This document shows, in pieces, positions 8,711 through 16,597 of a stretch of 64,000 nt of DNA. Positions within the stretch are counted from its first letter, which is position 1, and every line of letters begins with the position of its first letter. The stretch is from Streptomyces sp. GESEQ-35 (GTDB lineage: Bacteria; Actinomycetota; Actinomycetes; Streptomycetales; Streptomycetaceae): positions 305,244 to 369,243 of the forward strand of contig NZ_JAFFSX010000008.1 of NCBI RefSeq assembly GCF_017948485.1. Direction: 5' to 3'. Under the pieces are notes generated by a model, which saw only the letters and a list, made by a program, of their open reading frames with translations, made no database searches and was not told where the DNA came from. A program made the translations under genes and the position numbers.

Positions 8711-8746
8711 CTCGTTCGGATAACCGATCCTCGTTCGATATATCGG
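8711..8746. promoter_or_regulatory. Operator-like repeats just downstream of the alpha-galactosidase promoter
   Basis: Two similar units occur in tandem, both starting CTCGTTCG: at 8711-8728 with an inverted repeat TCGG-ATAA-CCGA (8716-8727), and at 8730-8746 containing the perfect palindrome CGATATATCG (8736-8745). They lie between the predicted transcription start and the ATG, the classic position for a repressor. No cognate regulator is adjacent. Confidence 0.4.
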
Positions 8747-8758
8747 CAAAGGAGCCGC

Positions 8759-10705
8759 ATGTTCCGCACCTTCGTCCTGCGTACGGTCGCCTTACTGGCG
8801 GCCGTGGCGGCCGTCCTCCTCGTCGCCAACCCGAGCCCACCCTTCAAGGCGGCCCCCGCCGCCGTGGCGACCCGTCAGATACCGGTGCCCACCGCCCCGA
8901 TGGGCTGGGCCTCCTGGAACAGCTTCGCCGCGGTGATCGACTACAACGTGATCAAGCAGCAGGTCGACGCGTTCGTCGCGTCCGGTCTGCCGGAAGCCGG
9001 ATACAAGTACATCAACCTCGACGAAGGCTGGTGGCAGGGCACTCGCGACAGCGCGGGCAACATCACCATCGACGAGGCCGAGTGGCCGGGCGGCATGAGC
9101 GCCATCACCGACTACATCCACAGCAAGGGCCTCAAGGCGGGTATCTACACGGACGCCGGCAAGGACGGCTGCGGCTACTACTACCCGACGGGCCGTCCCG
9201 CCGCGCCGGGTTCGGGCAGTGAGGGCCACTACGAGCAGGACATGCTCCAGTTCTCGAAGTGGGGCTTCGACTTCGTCAAGGTCGACTGGTGCGGCGGCGA
9301 CGCCGAGGGGCTCGACGCGCCGTCGACGTACCGGGCCATCAGCGACGCGGTCACCAAGGCCACCGCCACCACGGGCCGTCCGCTCACGCTCTCCATCTGC
9401 AACTGGGGCAAGCAGAACCCGTGGAACTGGGCGCCGGGCATGGCCCCGATGTGGCGTACCAGCACCGACATCATCTTCTGGGGCAACAACCCGTCGATGA
9501 CGAATCTGCTCTCCAACTTCGACCAGACCCTGCATCCCACCGCCCAGCACACCGGCTACTACAACGACCCCGACATGCTGATGGTCGGCATGAACGGCTT
9601 CACCGCCGCCCAGAACCGCACCCATATGAACCTGTGGGCGATCTCCGGCGCCCCGCTCCTCGCCGGCAACAACCTCGCGTCGATGACCACCGAGACCGCG
9701 AACATCCTCAAGAACCCCGAAGTCATCGCCGTGGACCAGGACCCGCGCGGACTCCAGGGCGTCGAGGTCGCCGAGGACACCACGGGAGCGCAGGTCTACG
9801 GCAAGGTTCTGTCCGGCACCGGCAACCGCGCCGTCGTCCTGCTCAACCGCACCTCCGCCGCGCGCAACATCACCGTCCGCTGGAGCGACCTCGGCCTGAC
9901 GAACGCCTCCGCGACCGTCCGTGACCTGTGGGCGCGGCAGAACGTGGGGTCGTACGCCACCGGCTACACGACCAGTGTCCCCGCGGGTGGCTCGGTGATG
10001 CTCAAGGTCACCGGCGGCACGGAGGCGACGGGCAGCACGTACGCGCCCGCTTCCACGGGACGCTTCACGGGCGTGACGGCGGCGAACACGGGCGTGAAGG
10101 TCGTGGACGTCTCCTACACCAACAACACCTCCGCGACCCGCACGGCGACCCTCCAGGTCAACGGCCAGACCGCCACCACGGTCGCCTTCCCGCCGACCGG
10201 ATCCGCCGCGGGCACCGTCTCCGTCCAGGTCTCCCTGGCCAAGGGCTCCGCCGGCACGCTCACCTTCACCGGCGGTCCGACGGTCGAGGGCATCGCGGTG
10301 CGGCCCCTGTCCGGGACGAACGGCTCACTCGTCGTCGGCACCCAGTCGTCCCGCTGCCTGGACATCAACAACAGCACGATCACCAACGGCACCCAGGCCG
10401 AGCTGTGGGACTGCAACGGAGGCCGCAACCAGTCCTGGACGTACACCGCGCGCAAGGAACTCGTGGTGTACGGCAACAAGTGCCTGGACGCCTACAACCT
10501 CGGCACGACCAACGGCACCAAGGTCGTGATCTGGGACTGCAACGGCCAGACGAATCAGCAGTGGAACGTGAACAGCGACGGCACGATCACGAACGTCAAC
10601 GCCGGTCTCTGTCTCGACGCCTACAACGCGGGTACGGCCAACCGCACCCCGCTCGTGCTGTGGTCCTGCGGTTCGGGCGACAACCAGCAGTGGACGCTGA
10701 CCTAG
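8759..10705 (+). CDS. Secreted GH27 alpha-galactosidase with C-terminal ricin-type lectin domain
   Basis: This 648-residue exported enzyme would hydrolyse terminal alpha-galactosides or related beta-L-arabinopyranosides. Residues 1-38 are a signal peptide. The GH27 barrel runs from about 46 to 410 with PMGWASWNSF, the nucleophile Asp176 in VKVDWCGGD and the likely acid/base Asp237 in WRTSTDI. A beta-sandwich CBM35-like domain follows at about 420-515. The last 130 residues form a ricin-type trefoil (CBM13) with three Q-x-W repeats (NQSW, NQQW, NQQW). The ATG at 8759 has AAAGGAG at good spacing. A near-consensus promoter with operator-like repeats precedes it, so expression is probably substrate-controlled. 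Confidence 0.93.
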   Translation: MFRTFVLRTVALLAAVAAVLLVANPSPPFKAAPAAVATRQIPVPTAPMGWASWNSFAAVIDYNVIKQQVDAFVASGLPEAGYKYINLDEGWWQGTRDSAGNITIDEAEWPGGMSAITDYIHSKGLKAGIYTDAGKDGCGYYYPTGRPAAPGSGSEGHYEQDMLQFSKWGFDFVKVDWCGGDAEGLDAPSTYRAISDAVTKATATTGRPLTLSICNWGKQNPWNWAPGMAPMWRTSTDIIFWGNNPSMTNLLSNFDQTLHPTAQHTGYYNDPDMLMVGMNGFTAAQNRTHMNLWAISGAPLLAGNNLASMTTETANILKNPEVIAVDQDPRGLQGVEVAEDTTGAQVYGKVLSGTGNRAVVLLNRTSAARNITVRWSDLGLTNASATVRDLWARQNVGSYATGYTTSVPAGGSVMLKVTGGTEATGSTYAPASTGRFTGVTAANTGVKVVDVSYTNNTSATRTATLQVNGQTATTVAFPPTGSAAGTVSVQVSLAKGSAGTLTFTGGPTVEGIAVRPLSGTNGSLVVGTQSSRCLDINNSTITNGTQAELWDCNGGRNQSWTYTARKELVVYGNKCLDAYNLGTTNGTKVVIWDCNGQTNQQWNVNSDGTITNVNAGLCLDAYNAGTANRTPLVLWSCGSGDNQQWTLT

Positions 10706-11044
10706 CGACGCCGGACCTCGCTCGGTCCCGCCGGCCATGAGGGGCGGCGGGGCCGGGATCGCCGGCGGCAGGGCGTCCTCATGCGGCGCTCGTCGCACTT
10801 CTCCGACGTGCTCGGACTCACCTGTGGCGCCTGGATCGCGTGACGTGCTCCGATGCCGGAGGGAGCGGGCGGGGGCGTGCTGCTCGCAGCACTGAGCGCA
10901 GAAGGGCGGCGGATGCCCGCAGGCCTGCTGCGGAAACCGGTAGTGGCAGCCGACGGCGGCGCGGACGAGGCCGCCCCAGCCCCGCCCGCGCCGAGAAGGT
11001 CCAGTTCAGCCGGGTCGTGACCTCGACCTTCGGGACCCTCCTGG
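10706..11044. other. Intergenic stretch without a recognisable gene
   Basis: This 339-bp stretch between the alpha-galactosidase and the convergent SnoaL-like gene is GC-rich. Open frames here translate to arginine-rich or low-complexity peptides with no domain. GC-rich inverted repeats near 10728-10760 might help terminate the alpha-galactosidase message, but they are imperfect and lack a U-tract. Confidence 0.5.
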
Positions 11045-11398
11045 TTACTCGTCCCATGCCTGGATCATGGTCTGTTCGACGATCTTGCCGTCGCGCAACG
11101 AGACCATCGACTCGGAGAGGACCCGGACCCCGTCCGAGTACTCGCAGGATTCGCTGAACGCGACGTCGTCGCCCTGGACGACACACCGGTCCAGCTTGTG
11201 TGCCTTGATGTCTCGGCTGTAGACGTCGGCGAGCATCTCGGCGATCTCGTCCCGGCCGTGCAGGACCTTGGGGTGGCTCGGCTGGGTGTTGCGGTCCACG
11301 ATCCGCAGCTCCGCGTCGTTCGCGTAGAGCGAGAGAAGCGGCTGCTCATTGTGTCCTTCGATGGCTTGGCGCAGGGTGTTGCTGTCGAACGTGCCCAT
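11045..11398 (-). CDS. NTF2/SnoaL-like small cone-shaped protein
   Basis: This 117-residue protein has the pattern of the NTF2-like (SnoaL/ketosteroid isomerase) fold. An N-terminal helix (TLRQAIEGHNEQPLLSLYA) is followed by DAELRIVD, a HGRDEIAEMLADV helix and a C-terminal curved sheet. Such proteins form dimers with a hydrophobic pocket and include isomerases, cyclases and binding proteins. The start at ATG 11398 is firm, with AAGGAGGT at optimal spacing. It is transcribed away from the aldehyde dehydrogenase and shares its promoter region. The substrate is unknown. Confidence 0.85.
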   Translation of the reverse strand: MGTFDSNTLRQAIEGHNEQPLLSLYANDAELRIVDRNTQPSHPKVLHGRDEIAEMLADVYSRDIKAHKLDRCVVQGDDVAFSESCEYSDGVRVLSESMVSLRDGKIVEQTMIQAWDE

Positions 11399-11590
11399 CG
11401 TTGACCTCCTTCGGAGGCCGCGGCCCGACGAGGGGCGGGCCGTGAGAGGCCTCCCCTCCGAGAGTCCTCCGACCCGCCGGGCCGGGCAAGCGCAGCCGCG
11501 GTCCGCGACCCTTGACATTGCCGCACCCGGCTCGCAGCATGCGCGATAGAGTGGATCAACTTTCACACGGCGAACACAAAGGTCGGCCGC

Positions 11591-13051
11591 ATGCCCATCA
11601 CCCGTGAACTGTTCATCGGCGGCAAGGACGTGCCCGCCGCCTCCGGTCGCACCACCGAGGACCTCAATCCCTATACGGGTGGGGTGTACGCGACGGTCGC
11701 CGCCGCAGGCCCCGAGGATGTACGCCGGGCCGTGGACGCCGCCGACGCGGCGTTCGAGGAGTGGGCTGCTCTCGCGCCCTTCGCGCGCCGGGCGATCTTC
11801 CTGAAGGCGGCCGACCTGCTGGACGCGCGGGGCGAGCAGGTCGCCGAGCTGATGGCGAACGAGGCGGGCGGCACCCGCCCCTGGGCGTACTTCAACGTGT
11901 CCCTCGCCGCGAACATGCTGCGTGAGGCGGCGGCCGCCGTGACCGCGCCGCGCGGGGAGGTGCTGAGCGCCCAGGAGCAGGGCGCGTTGGGGCTGGCGGT
12001 GCGTGAACCGCTGGGTGTGGTCGCCGCGTTCGCCCCGTGGAACGCGCCCGTCATCCTCGGTGTCAGGGCCGTCGCGGCGCCGCTCGCTGCGGGCAACACC
12101 GTGGTGGTCAAGGCGAGCGAGGACGCGCCGATCGCCTGCGGGCTGCTCATCGCCGACGTGCTGCGCGAGGCCGGACTCCCGGACGGCGTGCTGAACGTCG
12201 TCACCAACGCCCGCGAGGACGCCGCCGAGATCGCCGAGGCGCTGATCGCGGACGAGCGGGTGAGGGGAGTGAACTTCACCGGCTCCACCGGCGTGGGCCG
12301 CATCATCGGCGAGCAAGCGGCCCGTCATCTCAAGCCGGCCGTCCTGGAGTTGGGCGGCAAGAACGCGGTGATCGTGCTCGACGACGCGGACGTGGACTAC
12401 GCGGTCGACGCGGCCGTGTTCAGCGTGTTCATGAACGCCGGGCAGATCTGCATGTCCGGAGACCGCATCCTCGTCCATGAGTCCCTTGCCGAGGAGTTCA
12501 CCGAGCGGTTCACGGCGAAGGTGGCCTCCCTCCCGTCCGGTGACCCGGGCGACCCGCACACCGTGGTCGGCCCGTTGGTCGCCGCGTCGTCAGCGCAGCG
12601 CGTGGCCGGGCTGGTACGGGACGCCGTCGCCAAGGGGGCGAAGGTCCTCGTCGGCGGCGGCGAGCCGGAGGGGGCGGTGCACCCGGCGACCGTCCTCACG
12701 GAGGTGCCGAAGGGCGCCGACCTCTACCACGCCGAGGCCTTCGGACCGGTGTGCGTGGTCGAGTCGTTCGCCGACGACGCCACCGCGGTCACCCTCGCCA
12801 ACGACACGGAGAACGGCCTGACCTGCGGCATCATCACCGAGAACGCCACCCACGGGCTGGCCGTCGCCCGCCGGATCCGTACCGGGATCGTGCACGTCAA
12901 CGACCAGTCGGTGGCCGACGAGCCGCACGCCCCGTTCGGTGGTGCGAAGGCCTCGGGATACGGGCGGTTCGGCGGCCGCTGGGGCATCGAGGCCTTCTCC
13001 AACACCCGCTGGGTGACCATCGCCACCCAGCAGGCCCACTATCCCTTCTGA
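11591..13051 (+). CDS. NAD(P)-dependent aldehyde dehydrogenase (aromatic aldehyde type)
   Basis: This 486-residue enzyme oxidises an aldehyde to the acid using NAD(P). Catalytic Cys287 lies in NAGQICMSG and the general base Glu253 in LELGGKNA. FAPWNAP (148-154) and NFTGSTGVG (228-236) shape the cofactor site. Overall it resembles the benzaldehyde / salicylaldehyde / vanillin dehydrogenase branch, so an aromatic aldehyde is plausible, though not certain. AAAGG precedes the ATG at 11591. It stands alone and is convergent with the ABC exporter gene, 8 bp away. Confidence 0.92.
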   Translation: MPITRELFIGGKDVPAASGRTTEDLNPYTGGVYATVAAAGPEDVRRAVDAADAAFEEWAALAPFARRAIFLKAADLLDARGEQVAELMANEAGGTRPWAYFNVSLAANMLREAAAAVTAPRGEVLSAQEQGALGLAVREPLGVVAAFAPWNAPVILGVRAVAAPLAAGNTVVVKASEDAPIACGLLIADVLREAGLPDGVLNVVTNAREDAAEIAEALIADERVRGVNFTGSTGVGRIIGEQAARHLKPAVLELGGKNAVIVLDDADVDYAVDAAVFSVFMNAGQICMSGDRILVHESLAEEFTERFTAKVASLPSGDPGDPHTVVGPLVAASSAQRVAGLVRDAVAKGAKVLVGGGEPEGAVHPATVLTEVPKGADLYHAEAFGPVCVVESFADDATAVTLANDTENGLTCGIITENATHGLAVARRIRTGIVHVNDQSVADEPHAPFGGAKASGYGRFGGRWGIEAFSNTRWVTIATQQAHYPF

Positions 13052-13059
13052 GCTCCGCT

Positions 13060-14814
13060 TCAGCCGGCCGTGGCCAGGAACTGCGTGGCCGCCAGCTCCG
13101 CGTACAGCGGGTCGGCGGCCACGAGTTCGCGGTGTGTGCCCACTGCACGCACCTGGCCCGCGTCCATGACGACTATCCGGTCGGCCATCGTCACCGTCGA
13201 CAGCCGGTGGGCGACCACGAGCACCGTCGTCGTACGGGCCACATCGGCGACGGTGTCGCGCAGCGCCGCCTCGTTCACCGCGTCCAGCTGCGAGGTCGCC
13301 TCGTCCAGGAGCAGCAGTCGGGGGCGGCGCAGCAGGGCACGTGCGATGGCGACCCGTTGACGCTCGCCGCCGGACAGCTTGGTGCCGCGGTGCCCGACGA
13401 GCGTTTCGAGGCCGCTGGGCAGCTTGGCCACCAGACCGTCGAGACGGGTCGTCTTCACCACGCGCGCGAGAGCCGCGTCGTCCGCGTCCGGGTTTCCCAG
13501 CAGCAGGTTCTCCCGCATCGAGCCCGAGAGGACCGGCGCGTCCTGCTCGACGTAGCCGATGGCGGACCGCAGTTGGGTCAGCTCCCAGTCCGCGAGGTCG
13601 CGGCCGTCGAGGGTGATCACGCCGGACTCGGGATCGTAGAACCGCTCGATGAGGGAGAACACGGTGGTCTTGCCCGCGCCGGAGGGGCCGACGAACGCCG
13701 TCATGCCCTGGGCGGGCACCTCGAAGGTCACCCCGTGGTGCACGTACGGCAGGTCGTCGGCGTACCGGAAGCGGACGTCCGTGAAGGTGAGCGCGGCCGG
13801 TTCCGCGCCGGGTGACGGCAACGGGGCGGGCCGGGACGCCGGTTCGGCGGGCAGGGACAGTGCCTCCTGGATGCGGGCGAGGGCCGCGGAGCCCGTCTGG
13901 TACTGGGTGATCGCGCCGACGACCTGCTGGATCGGCGACATCAGATAGAAGACGTAGAGCAGGAACGCCACCAGCGTGCCGACGTCCACGGCGCCGGTCG
14001 CGACCCGTGCACCGCCCACCGCGAGCACGGTGATGAACGCGATCTGCATCGCGAGACCGGCCGTATTGCCCGCCGCCGCCGACCACTTGGCGGCCCGCAC
14101 GCTCTGCCGCCACGACTCCTCGGCCGCGGAGTGCAGCGTCTGCTCCTCGCGGTGCTCGGCACCGGAGGCCTTCACCGTGCGCAGCGCGCCCAGGATCCGC
14201 TCCAGCGAGGCGCCCATGACGCCGACCGCGTCCTGCGCCTGCTTGCTCGCCCGGTTGATGCGCGGCACGATCACGCCGAGGATCGTGCCCGCGCCGAGGA
14301 TCACGGCCATGGTCACCCCGAGAAGCACCGGATCGACCAGGCCCATCATCACGATCGTGGCGACGAGCGTGAGCCCTCCCGTGCCCAAGCCCACGAGCGA
14401 GTCGGTGGTGACCTCGCGCAGCAGCGTGGTGTCCGAGGTGATCCGGGCCATCAGATCGCCCGGCTCGCTGCGGTCCACGGCCGCGATCCGCAGCCGCAGC
14501 AGATACGACGACAGGGCGCGCCGCGCGCCGAGCACCACCGACTCGGCGGTGCGCCGCAGCACATACCCACCCAGCGCGCCCACGGCCGCGTTGGCGACCA
14601 CCAGACCCGACATGGCGATCAGCGCCCCGGTGATGGTCCGGTCGTGCGAGAGGTCGTCGATCAACTCCCGTGCCACCAGTGGCAGTAGCAGTCCGGTGGC
14701 GCCCGTGACGAGCGAGAGCACGGCACCTGTCAGCAGGGCCCAGCGGTGGGGTCGAACATAACCGAGGAGCAGCCGCCACGTGGGCGTGCTGCTCTTCGTC
14801 GCGGCGATGCTCAC
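13060..14814 (-). CDS. ABC exporter, fused membrane and ATPase domains
   Basis: This 584-residue half-transporter has the type IV exporter layout: an N-terminal six-helix membrane domain (about 15-315) and a C-terminal ATPase domain (about 340-575). The ATPase has Walker A GPSGAGKT, the Q-loop region YVEQDAP, signature LSGGERQ, Walker B LLLLDEATS and the switch histidine in VVAHRLST. It would work as a homodimer and export a drug or lipid. GTG 14814 follows AAGGAG. Related single-gene exporters in Streptomyces are often called multidrug transporters, but no substrate can be read here. No signal links it to neighbours. Confidence 0.92.
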   Translation of the reverse strand: MSIAATKSSTPTWRLLLGYVRPHRWALLTGAVLSLVTGATGLLLPLVARELIDDLSHDRTITGALIAMSGLVVANAAVGALGGYVLRRTAESVVLGARRALSSYLLRLRIAAVDRSEPGDLMARITSDTTLLREVTTDSLVGLGTGGLTLVATIVMMGLVDPVLLGVTMAVILGAGTILGVIVPRINRASKQAQDAVGVMGASLERILGALRTVKASGAEHREEQTLHSAAEESWRQSVRAAKWSAAAGNTAGLAMQIAFITVLAVGGARVATGAVDVGTLVAFLLYVFYLMSPIQQVVGAITQYQTGSAALARIQEALSLPAEPASRPAPLPSPGAEPAALTFTDVRFRYADDLPYVHHGVTFEVPAQGMTAFVGPSGAGKTTVFSLIERFYDPESGVITLDGRDLADWELTQLRSAIGYVEQDAPVLSGSMRENLLLGNPDADDAALARVVKTTRLDGLVAKLPSGLETLVGHRGTKLSGGERQRVAIARALLRRPRLLLLDEATSQLDAVNEAALRDTVADVARTTTVLVVAHRLSTVTMADRIVVMDAGQVRAVGTHRELVAADPLYAELAATQFLATAG

Positions 14815-14905
14815 GGCGCTCCTTGGGAGTGGCTGAGCACTCAGGCTACGTCGGCCCCCGCATGGAGACGCCAGGAGTGGGCGGCTTCGTCCATGCGCAG
14901 GGGCG

Positions 14906-15481
14906 TCAGCGGTCGCCGAGTGCGGCCAGGGTCGCGTCGAGGTCGGCGGGCCGCGGCCGGTTGTGCGGCAGCTTCGCCAGCAGCGCGGCCATGCCGCAGG
15001 TGTCGGTGAGCGCGGAGAAGACGAGGCCGCCCGCGATTCCGGCGGAGAGCAACAGCCCGGCGGGGTGCAGGAGTCCGAGGCCGAGTCCGGCCAGGACGAG
15101 CGTGCCCGCGGTGAGACGTACCTGGCGCTCCATGGACCAGCCGACGCGGGATCCCGGAGCCGGGCGGTCGAGCCGGTGCCCCGCTTCCGCCCAGCCCCGC
15201 GTGCCGCCGGTCAGGGTGATGGACCGTATGCCGTGCCCGGCGAGGATCTCGCACGCGCTGCGTGAGCGTGCACCGGAGGCGCAGACCAGGAGCAGATCGC
15301 CGGGGACGTTGCGGAGCGCGGGCAGGGCGTGCCGGATCCGGTCCAGGGGGATGTTGAGGGCGCCGGGCAGATGACCGGAGGCGTACTCGCCCGGTGTCCG
15401 GACGTCGACGACCGTCGCCTCGGCCAGGCGGGCAGCGGCCTGGCTCGGGTCGAGGGCCTCGGGGGTGGCGGGAGGTGTCAT
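14906..15481 (-). CDS. Rhodanese fused to a DUF2892-like membrane hairpin
   Basis: This 191-residue protein joins a rhodanese sulfurtransferase domain (about 10-105) to a C-terminal membrane region (about 115-165). The rhodanese part has VVDVRTPGEYASGHLPGA and the active-site loop VCASGARSRS with catalytic cysteine. The tail has two hydrophobic segments as in DUF2892 (YgaP-like) proteins. It would carry sulfane sulfur at the membrane. ATG 15481 is chosen since GAAAGGA precedes it; an upstream in-frame start at 15505 would run into the operator region. It is divergent from the CstR-like gene with a 60-bp gap holding a palindromic operator. Confidence 0.88.
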   Translation of the reverse strand: MTPPATPEALDPSQAAARLAEATVVDVRTPGEYASGHLPGALNIPLDRIRHALPALRNVPGDLLLVCASGARSRSACEILAGHGIRSITLTGGTRGWAEAGHRLDRPAPGSRVGWSMERQVRLTAGTLVLAGLGLGLLHPAGLLLSAGIAGGLVFSALTDTCGMAALLAKLPHNRPRPADLDATLAALGDR

Positions 15482-15514
15482 GCTGAACGTTCCTTTCGGA
15501 GCCAAGGAGGTAAA

Positions 15515-15530
15515 ATACCCCTACGGGTAT
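15515..15530. promoter_or_regulatory. CsoR/CstR-type operator between rhodanese and regulator genes
   Basis: ATACCC-CTAC-GGGTAT forms a perfect 6-bp inverted repeat with a 4-bp centre. It lies in the 60-bp divergent promoter between the rhodanese gene and the CstR-like gene. The pattern matches the G-tract palindromes bound by CsoR-family repressors and the two sites at 18317-18364. Autorepression plus control of the rhodanese gene is the simplest reading. Confidence 0.75.
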
Positions 15531-15541
15531 ATGAAGGAGTG

Positions 15542-15832
15542 ATGGTGGAGCTGCAATTCGAGGGCGACGAACTCAAGTCCGTGCTGAACCGGCTGCGCCG
15601 GGCGCAGGGCCAGATCTCCGGAGTGGTCAAGATGATCGAGGAGGGCCGCGACTGCGAGGACGTGGTCACCCAACTCGCCGCGGCCTCACGTGCCTTGGAC
15701 CGGGCCGGCTTCGCGATCATCGCGACGGGGTTGCAGCAGTGTCTGACCGACCCCGAGCGGAGCCGGGGCGACGGCGAGACCACGGAGCAGATGAAGGCCC
15801 GGATGGAGAAGCTGTTCCTGTCCTTGGCGTGA
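15542..15832 (+). CDS. CsoR-family regulator of the CstR (persulfide-sensing) type
   Basis: This 96-residue all-helical protein belongs to the DUF156/CsoR family. It has Cys38 (EGRDCEDV) and Cys67 (LQQCLTD), 29 residues apart, exactly the spacing of the two reactive cysteines of CstR (31 and 60 in Staphylococcus aureus). The copper-ligand histidine that precedes the second cysteine in CsoR is missing, so copper sensing is unlikely. The sensor would form a disulfide or polysulfide bridge with reactive sulfur and release DNA. ATG 15542 is taken, but AAGGAG at 15534-15539 lies close, so GTG 15545 is an alternative. Neighbours (rhodanese, persulfide dioxygenase, TauE) match the cst operon. Confidence 0.88.
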   Translation: MVELQFEGDELKSVLNRLRRAQGQISGVVKMIEEGRDCEDVVTQLAAASRALDRAGFAIIATGLQQCLTDPERSRGDGETTEQMKARMEKLFLSLA

Positions 15833-15847
15833 CCGCCGGGGGACGTT

Positions 15848-16597
15848 TTACAGGACGGCGTCGACCAGCATGATCGCGGCCACGCCCAGCAGCACACAGC
15901 CGAACGTCCGTCGCAGCGTGTCCGCCGAGAGCCCGGCCGTCAGCCGCTTGCCGTCCCAGGCGCCGAGCACCGCCGCCGCGGCGAACGGAGCGACGGCACT
16001 CCAGTCGACGTCCGCGGCGGAGCCCGTCCGAGCCGCCAGCGCGGCCAGCGAGTTGACGGTGATCACCAGCAGGCTGGTCCCCACGGCGGCCCGCATCCGC
16101 AGGCCGACGACGTTCACCAGGGCCGGCACGGCTAGAAAACCGCCGCCCACCCCCAGCAGACCGGTCACCGCGCCGAGCCCCGCCCCGGCCTTGACGACCT
16201 GGCCGGATCGCACCGGCAGCTCGTCGGACCGTACCGAGGCCGACGGCCGGAGCATACGGGCCGCGGCGACGGCGGCGACCAGCGCGAACGCCCCCATGAG
16301 CAGGGGGGACGGCAGCCGCCCGGACACCGCGCCGCCGACCGCCGCGGGCACGAGACCCGCCGCGGCGAACAGCGCGCCCGCACGCCATCGCACCGAACCC
16401 GCGCAGGCGTGGGTGACCAGCGCCGTCACGGATGTGAGGGTGACGACGACCAGGCCGGCCGTGGTGGCCGCGGCCGGGGTGAAACCGAGCAGGTAGATCA
16501 ACGCGGGCACGGCCAGAATGCAGCCGCCACCACCCAACGCCCCCAGCGCCAGCCCGGTGAGGCCGCCGGCGAGCAGGGCGAGTACCAGCCCGCTCAC
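15848..16597 (-). CDS. TauE/SafE-family membrane protein, probable sulfite/thiosulfate exporter
   Basis: This 249-residue protein has about eight membrane segments in two related halves. Each half has a glycine-rich loop (GALGGGGCILAVPAL near residue 20, GLLGVGGGFLAVPAL near 145), the hallmark of the TauE/SafE/YfcA family. Members move sulfite, sulfonates or thiosulfate. The GTG at 16597 overlaps the TGA of the persulfide dioxygenase gene (16594-16597), so the two are co-translated. In the known cst operon a TauE protein clears the oxidised sulfur product, and the same job is likely here. Confidence 0.88.
   Translation of the reverse strand: MSGLVLALLAGGLTGLALGALGGGGCILAVPALIYLLGFTPAAATTAGLVVVTLTSVTALVTHACAGSVRWRAGALFAAAGLVPAAVGGAVSGRLPSPLLMGAFALVAAVAAARMLRPSASVRSDELPVRSGQVVKAGAGLGAVTGLLGVGGGFLAVPALVNVVGLRMRAAVGTSLLVITVNSLAALAARTGSAADVDWSAVAPFAAAAVLGAWDGKRLTAGLSADTLRRTFGCVLLGVAAIMLVDAVL

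Noticed and set aside
12590..14779. Long alternative frame overlapping the ABC exporter
   Set aside because: The exporter frame holds all ABC motifs in order. The other frame is Arg/Gly-rich and starts inside the aldehyde dehydrogenase gene.
15542..15832. Copper-sensing CsoR
   Set aside because: The ligand histidine of CsoR is missing and the neighbours are sulfur genes, not a copper ATPase; the cysteine spacing fits CstR.
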